Origin: an uncultured Lachnospiraceae bacterium | GTDB lineage: Bacteria > Bacillota > Clostridia > Lachnospirales > Lachnospiraceae | Length of the DNA: 13,879 bases | Reading direction: 5' to 3' | Assembly: GCA_900539175.1 (NCBI GenBank) | Contig: UQAW01000084.1 | Span: 1-13,879, forward strand | Part shown: positions 12,560 through 13,879 of the stretch, one piece after another | How positions within the stretch are numbered: position 1 is the stretch's first letter | Layout: the number at the start of each line of letters is the position of its first letter | Made by a program: the position numbers and the translations under genes | The notes under the pieces: model-generated | What the model was told of the DNA's origin: nothing | The model's database searches: none | Seen by the model: only the letters and a program-made list of their open reading frames with translations

Positions 12560-13022
12560 GGAAAAAGGAAGCCGTATGATTGCCAACAATAAGAAGGCAT
12601 ATCATGACTATTTTATCGAGGAAAAGTATGAGGCAGGGATTGCACTTCACGGTACGGAGGTGAAGTCCCTGCGTATGGGGAAATGCAGTGTTAAGGAGTC
12701 ATTTATCCGAATTGAACATGGCGAAGTATTTATCTATGGTATGCATATCAGTCCGTATGAGAAGGGGAATATTTTTAATAAGGATCCCCTTCGTGTGAAG
12801 AAACTTTTGATGCACAAAAATGAAATACTGAAACTGCAGGGAAAAATCACGGAGAAGGGCTATACACTGGTTCCGCTTCAGGTATATTTTAATAAGTCTC
12901 TGGTTAAAGTAGAGGTAGGGCTTGCGAGAGGTAAGAAGTTATACGATAAGCGTCAGGATATCGCAAAGAAGGATATGCGCCGGGAAGCAGAGCGGGATTT
13001 CAAAGTGAAAAATCTATATTAA
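12552..13022 (+). CDS. smpB: SsrA-binding protein SmpB
   Basis: Small RNA-binding protein that loads tmRNA onto stalled ribosomes and mimics the codon-anticodon stem. It has 156 residues, the normal length. Family motifs: IANNKKAYHDYFIEEKYEAG (about 10-29), GTEVKSLRMGKCSVKESFIRI (about 34-54), GMHISPYEKGN (63-73), KKLLMHKNEI, and the basic tail KKLYDKRQDIAKKDMRREAERD (about 128-149), which enters the mRNA channel. Its ATG AGT AA overlaps the rnr stop by 8 nt, so the two are translationally coupled. Its RNA partner ssrA lies 147 nt downstream under its own promoter. Confidence 0.96.
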   Translation: MSKEKGSRMIANNKKAYHDYFIEEKYEAGIALHGTEVKSLRMGKCSVKESFIRIEHGEVFIYGMHISPYEKGNIFNKDPLRVKKLLMHKNEILKLQGKITEKGYTLVPLQVYFNKSLVKVEVGLARGKKLYDKRQDIAKKDMRREAERDFKVKNLY

Positions 13023-13040
13023 AGAAGAACAAAATTGTGA

Positions 13041-13069
13041 TTGACTTCTGATTGCACAACTGTTATACT
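13041..13069 (+). promoter_or_regulatory. ssrA promoter
   Basis: The -35 TTGACT (13041-13046) and -10 TATACT (13064-13069) are exactly 17 nt apart, and a TG one base before the -10 makes it an extended -10. Start is expected near 13076, leaving about 94 nt of leader to be trimmed before the mature 5' end at 13170. Confidence 0.8.
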
Positions 13070-13169
13070 ATCCATGTAACAAACAAAACCAAGGATGCTG
13101 GAAAGAGTAAGTTCTGCTGAAATGCATCTGCTTGTCTGCACCGGTTGCAATATCGAATAGATCAGATTC

Positions 13170-13515
13170 GGGCTTGTACTGGTTTCGACGGGGGTTTTAA
13201 AGTTTGGGAAGCCATCCGCGGCTCTGGGACCGCGTCACCAACCTGGAAATTAAATTTAAACGCAGACGAAAACGTTTTGTGTGCTGCCTAATGGCAGCTG
13301 TCAGACTTTAGATTCCCACATCTAAAACTCTGGCATCAAATTCCGTGGGGAACTTCGTACCTTAAGCTTTGCGGGTATGGAAGAATTTATGAAGCTACTG
13401 AAGTCGTAAGCCTGTCACCGGGCGTGGGACCAAGGGAATGTTAAAACAGTGACTGTGATGGGAGATGCCTGAATGGAGAGGCTTTCGGACAGGGGTTCGA
13501 TTCCCCTCAGGTCCA
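13170..13515 (+). ncRNA. ssrA: Transfer-messenger RNA (tmRNA)
   Basis: One-piece tmRNA of 346 nt that rescues stalled ribosomes with SmpB. The 5' end GGGCTTG (13170-13176) pairs with CAGGTCC (13508-13514) to make the 7-bp acceptor stem, with A13515 as discriminator; CCA is not encoded. The hallmark CTGGTTTCGACGGGG follows the 5' arm. The T arm is AGGGG, loop TTCGATT, CCCCT (13491-13507). The tag frame starts with GCA at 13262 and ends with TAA at 13289-13291. The stop lies in the loop of a perfect 6-bp hairpin (13283-13288 with 13293-13298), as expected for helix 5. Pseudoknot regions fill 13300-13450 but were not folded in detail. Confidence 0.95.
13262..13291 (+). other. tmRNA proteolysis tag reading frame
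   Basis: Read from the resume codon GCA, the frame encodes Ala-Asp-Glu-Asn-Val-Leu-Cys-Ala-Ala followed by TAA. The AA end fits the ClpXP-recognised tags. The resume codon is chosen by homology to other tags, which begin with Ala; starting one codon earlier would add Asn. Confidence 0.75.
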
Positions 13516-13548
13516 TTATTTTGTGAATGAAAAAACTTAAGAGGAAAT

Positions 13549-13596
13549 GCAAAAGCTGTCAATTTTTCACATTTGAAAATGCGATGGCTTTTTTGC
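13549..13596 (+). terminator. Terminator after ssrA
   Basis: GCAAAAGC-type arm (13549-13560) pairs imperfectly, with two G-T wobbles, with 13583-13596. An inner ATTTT/AAAAT stem extends the structure, and six T's (13589-13594) lie in the 3' arm. It is 34 nt past the mature tmRNA end. Confidence 0.6.
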
Positions 13597-13627
13597 GTTC
13601 CAATAACCTGAAATATTTGCCAAAGTC

Positions 13628-13651
13628 ATGCTTTTTCATGCAAGCATGAAA
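13628..13651. repeat. Palindrome cluster, CATGC repeats
   Basis: TTTCATGC (13634-13641) and GCATGAAA (13644-13651) form an 18-bp palindrome with an AA centre. CATGCTT (13628-13634) can alternatively pair with AAGCATG (13642-13648). The tight spacing suggests a DNA operator or a switchable hairpin rather than a terminator. Confidence 0.5.
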
Positions 13652-13668
13652 CGTATAACTTTTGGTTC

Positions 13669-13722
13669 TGATATCATGATTGTTACAAAAATATTGACAA
13701 TATGATATTAAAATGATATCAT
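13669..13722 (+). promoter_or_regulatory. Consensus promoter with TGATATCA operators
   Basis: The -35 TTGACA (13694-13699) and -10 TATCAT (13717-13722) are 17 nt apart. The palindrome TGATATCA occurs at 13669-13676 and again at 13714-13721, covering the -10, with starts 45 bp apart; a related half-site TATGATAT lies at 13701-13708 between them. This suggests a repressed or autoregulated promoter driving something rightwards beyond the window. Confidence 0.55.
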
Positions 13723-13740
13723 ACAAATATCAACTGAAAC

Positions 13741-13799
13741 GTAGTGAAAACTACTTCTTATGAAAGTCAGATGCTCCGTGCTATGCACTCCCGCATCTG
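13741..13799 (-). repeat. 32-nt structured hairpin element (copy B) plus second hairpin
   Basis: On the minus strand a 7-bp stem (13799-13793 with 13774-13768) encloses internal loop GGGA / GGA, a 4-bp stem (13788-13785 with 13781-13778) and a 3-nt loop. A linker with TCATAAG leads to a second hairpin (13754-13750 with 13745-13741). Geometry equals copy A at 9-74. The surrounding 13768-13879 is visibly richer in GC than the AT-rich DNA before it. No convincing gene is seen in 13800-13879. Confidence 0.55.
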
Positions 13800-13879
13800 C
13801 CGCCAGTATTCGTAATCCGGGCTGTCGCCCTACTTACTCATACCGGCTTGCCCGTCCAATGTCCATGACTCGCCGCATG

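Noticed and set aside
13767..13830. Minus-strand frame of about 20 codons ending inside hairpin copy B (…YEYWRQMREC…)
   Set aside because: Looks protein-like but is bounded by an upstream stop and overlaps the hairpin; no start or ribosome site.
13760..13879. Plus-strand open frame from ATG 13760 to the window end
   Set aside because: No ribosome site, it runs straight through the structured hairpin element, and its composition (many Ser, Pro, Arg, Cys) looks like translated non-coding or antisense DNA.
13838..13879. Minus-strand frame ending in TGA with 13 sense codons from the window edge
   Set aside because: Could be the 3' end of a leftward gene, but it is too short to support.
1..13879. 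CRISPR arrays, tRNA or rRNA genes, insertion sequences
   Set aside because: No regularly spaced repeats, no cloverleaf apart from the tRNA-like ends of tmRNA, and no transposase-like frame was found.

Overview
The window looks like a chromosomal segment of a low-to-moderate GC Gram-positive anaerobe of the class Clostridia, most likely a Lachnospiraceae-type gut bacterium. This is inferred from strong AGGAGG ribosome sites, the clostridial gene order gpmI...eno-secG-rnr-smpB-ssrA, and protein sequences read by eye; no database search was possible. All recognised protein genes are on the plus strand.

Layout. 1-232: a 32-nt structured hairpin and an intrinsic terminator, probably the 3' end of an upstream transcript, then a good promoter for gpmI. 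233-1774: gpmI (phosphoglycerate mutase). 1775-2300: 526 bases without a recognised protein gene. They hold a 22-bp perfect hairpin, two 23-nt direct repeats and a consensus promoter on the minus strand (together a candidate small RNA), an intrinsic terminator, and an inverted repeat just before the potassium operon. 2301-8308: a potassium cassette of KtrB/TrkH channel, KtrA/TrkA gating subunit, an unrecognised membrane-anchored protein with a substrate-binding-like domain, KdpD sensor kinase and KdpE regulator. No kdpFABC pump genes are present. 8502-9815: eno. 9904-10140: secG. 10277-12559: rnr (RNase R), overlapping smpB (12552-13022). 13170-13515: ssrA (tmRNA) with its own strong promoter. 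13516-13879: terminator, AT-rich DNA with palindromes around a consensus promoter, then a GC-richer stretch holding a second hairpin with the same architecture as the one at the window start, on the opposite strand.

How the parts work together. gpmI and eno catalyse consecutive steps of lower glycolysis (3-phosphoglycerate to 2-phosphoglycerate to phosphoenolpyruvate). The potassium cassette lies between them and is self-contained: KtrAB takes up potassium, while KdpD/KdpE probably sense potassium or c-di-AMP status and may regulate the cassette itself. SmpB and tmRNA form the trans-translation ribosome-rescue system, and RNase R degrades the faulty mRNAs it releases, so rnr-smpB-ssrA is a functional quality-control block. 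SecG belongs to the Sec translocon.

Most interesting signals: (1) the two 32-nt hairpins at 9-40 (+) and 13768-13799 (-), with identical geometry, conserved internal-loop bases and compensatory stem changes; (2) KdpDE coupled to Ktr plus a novel anchored ligand-binding-like protein; (3) the minus-strand small RNA candidate at about 1859-2008.
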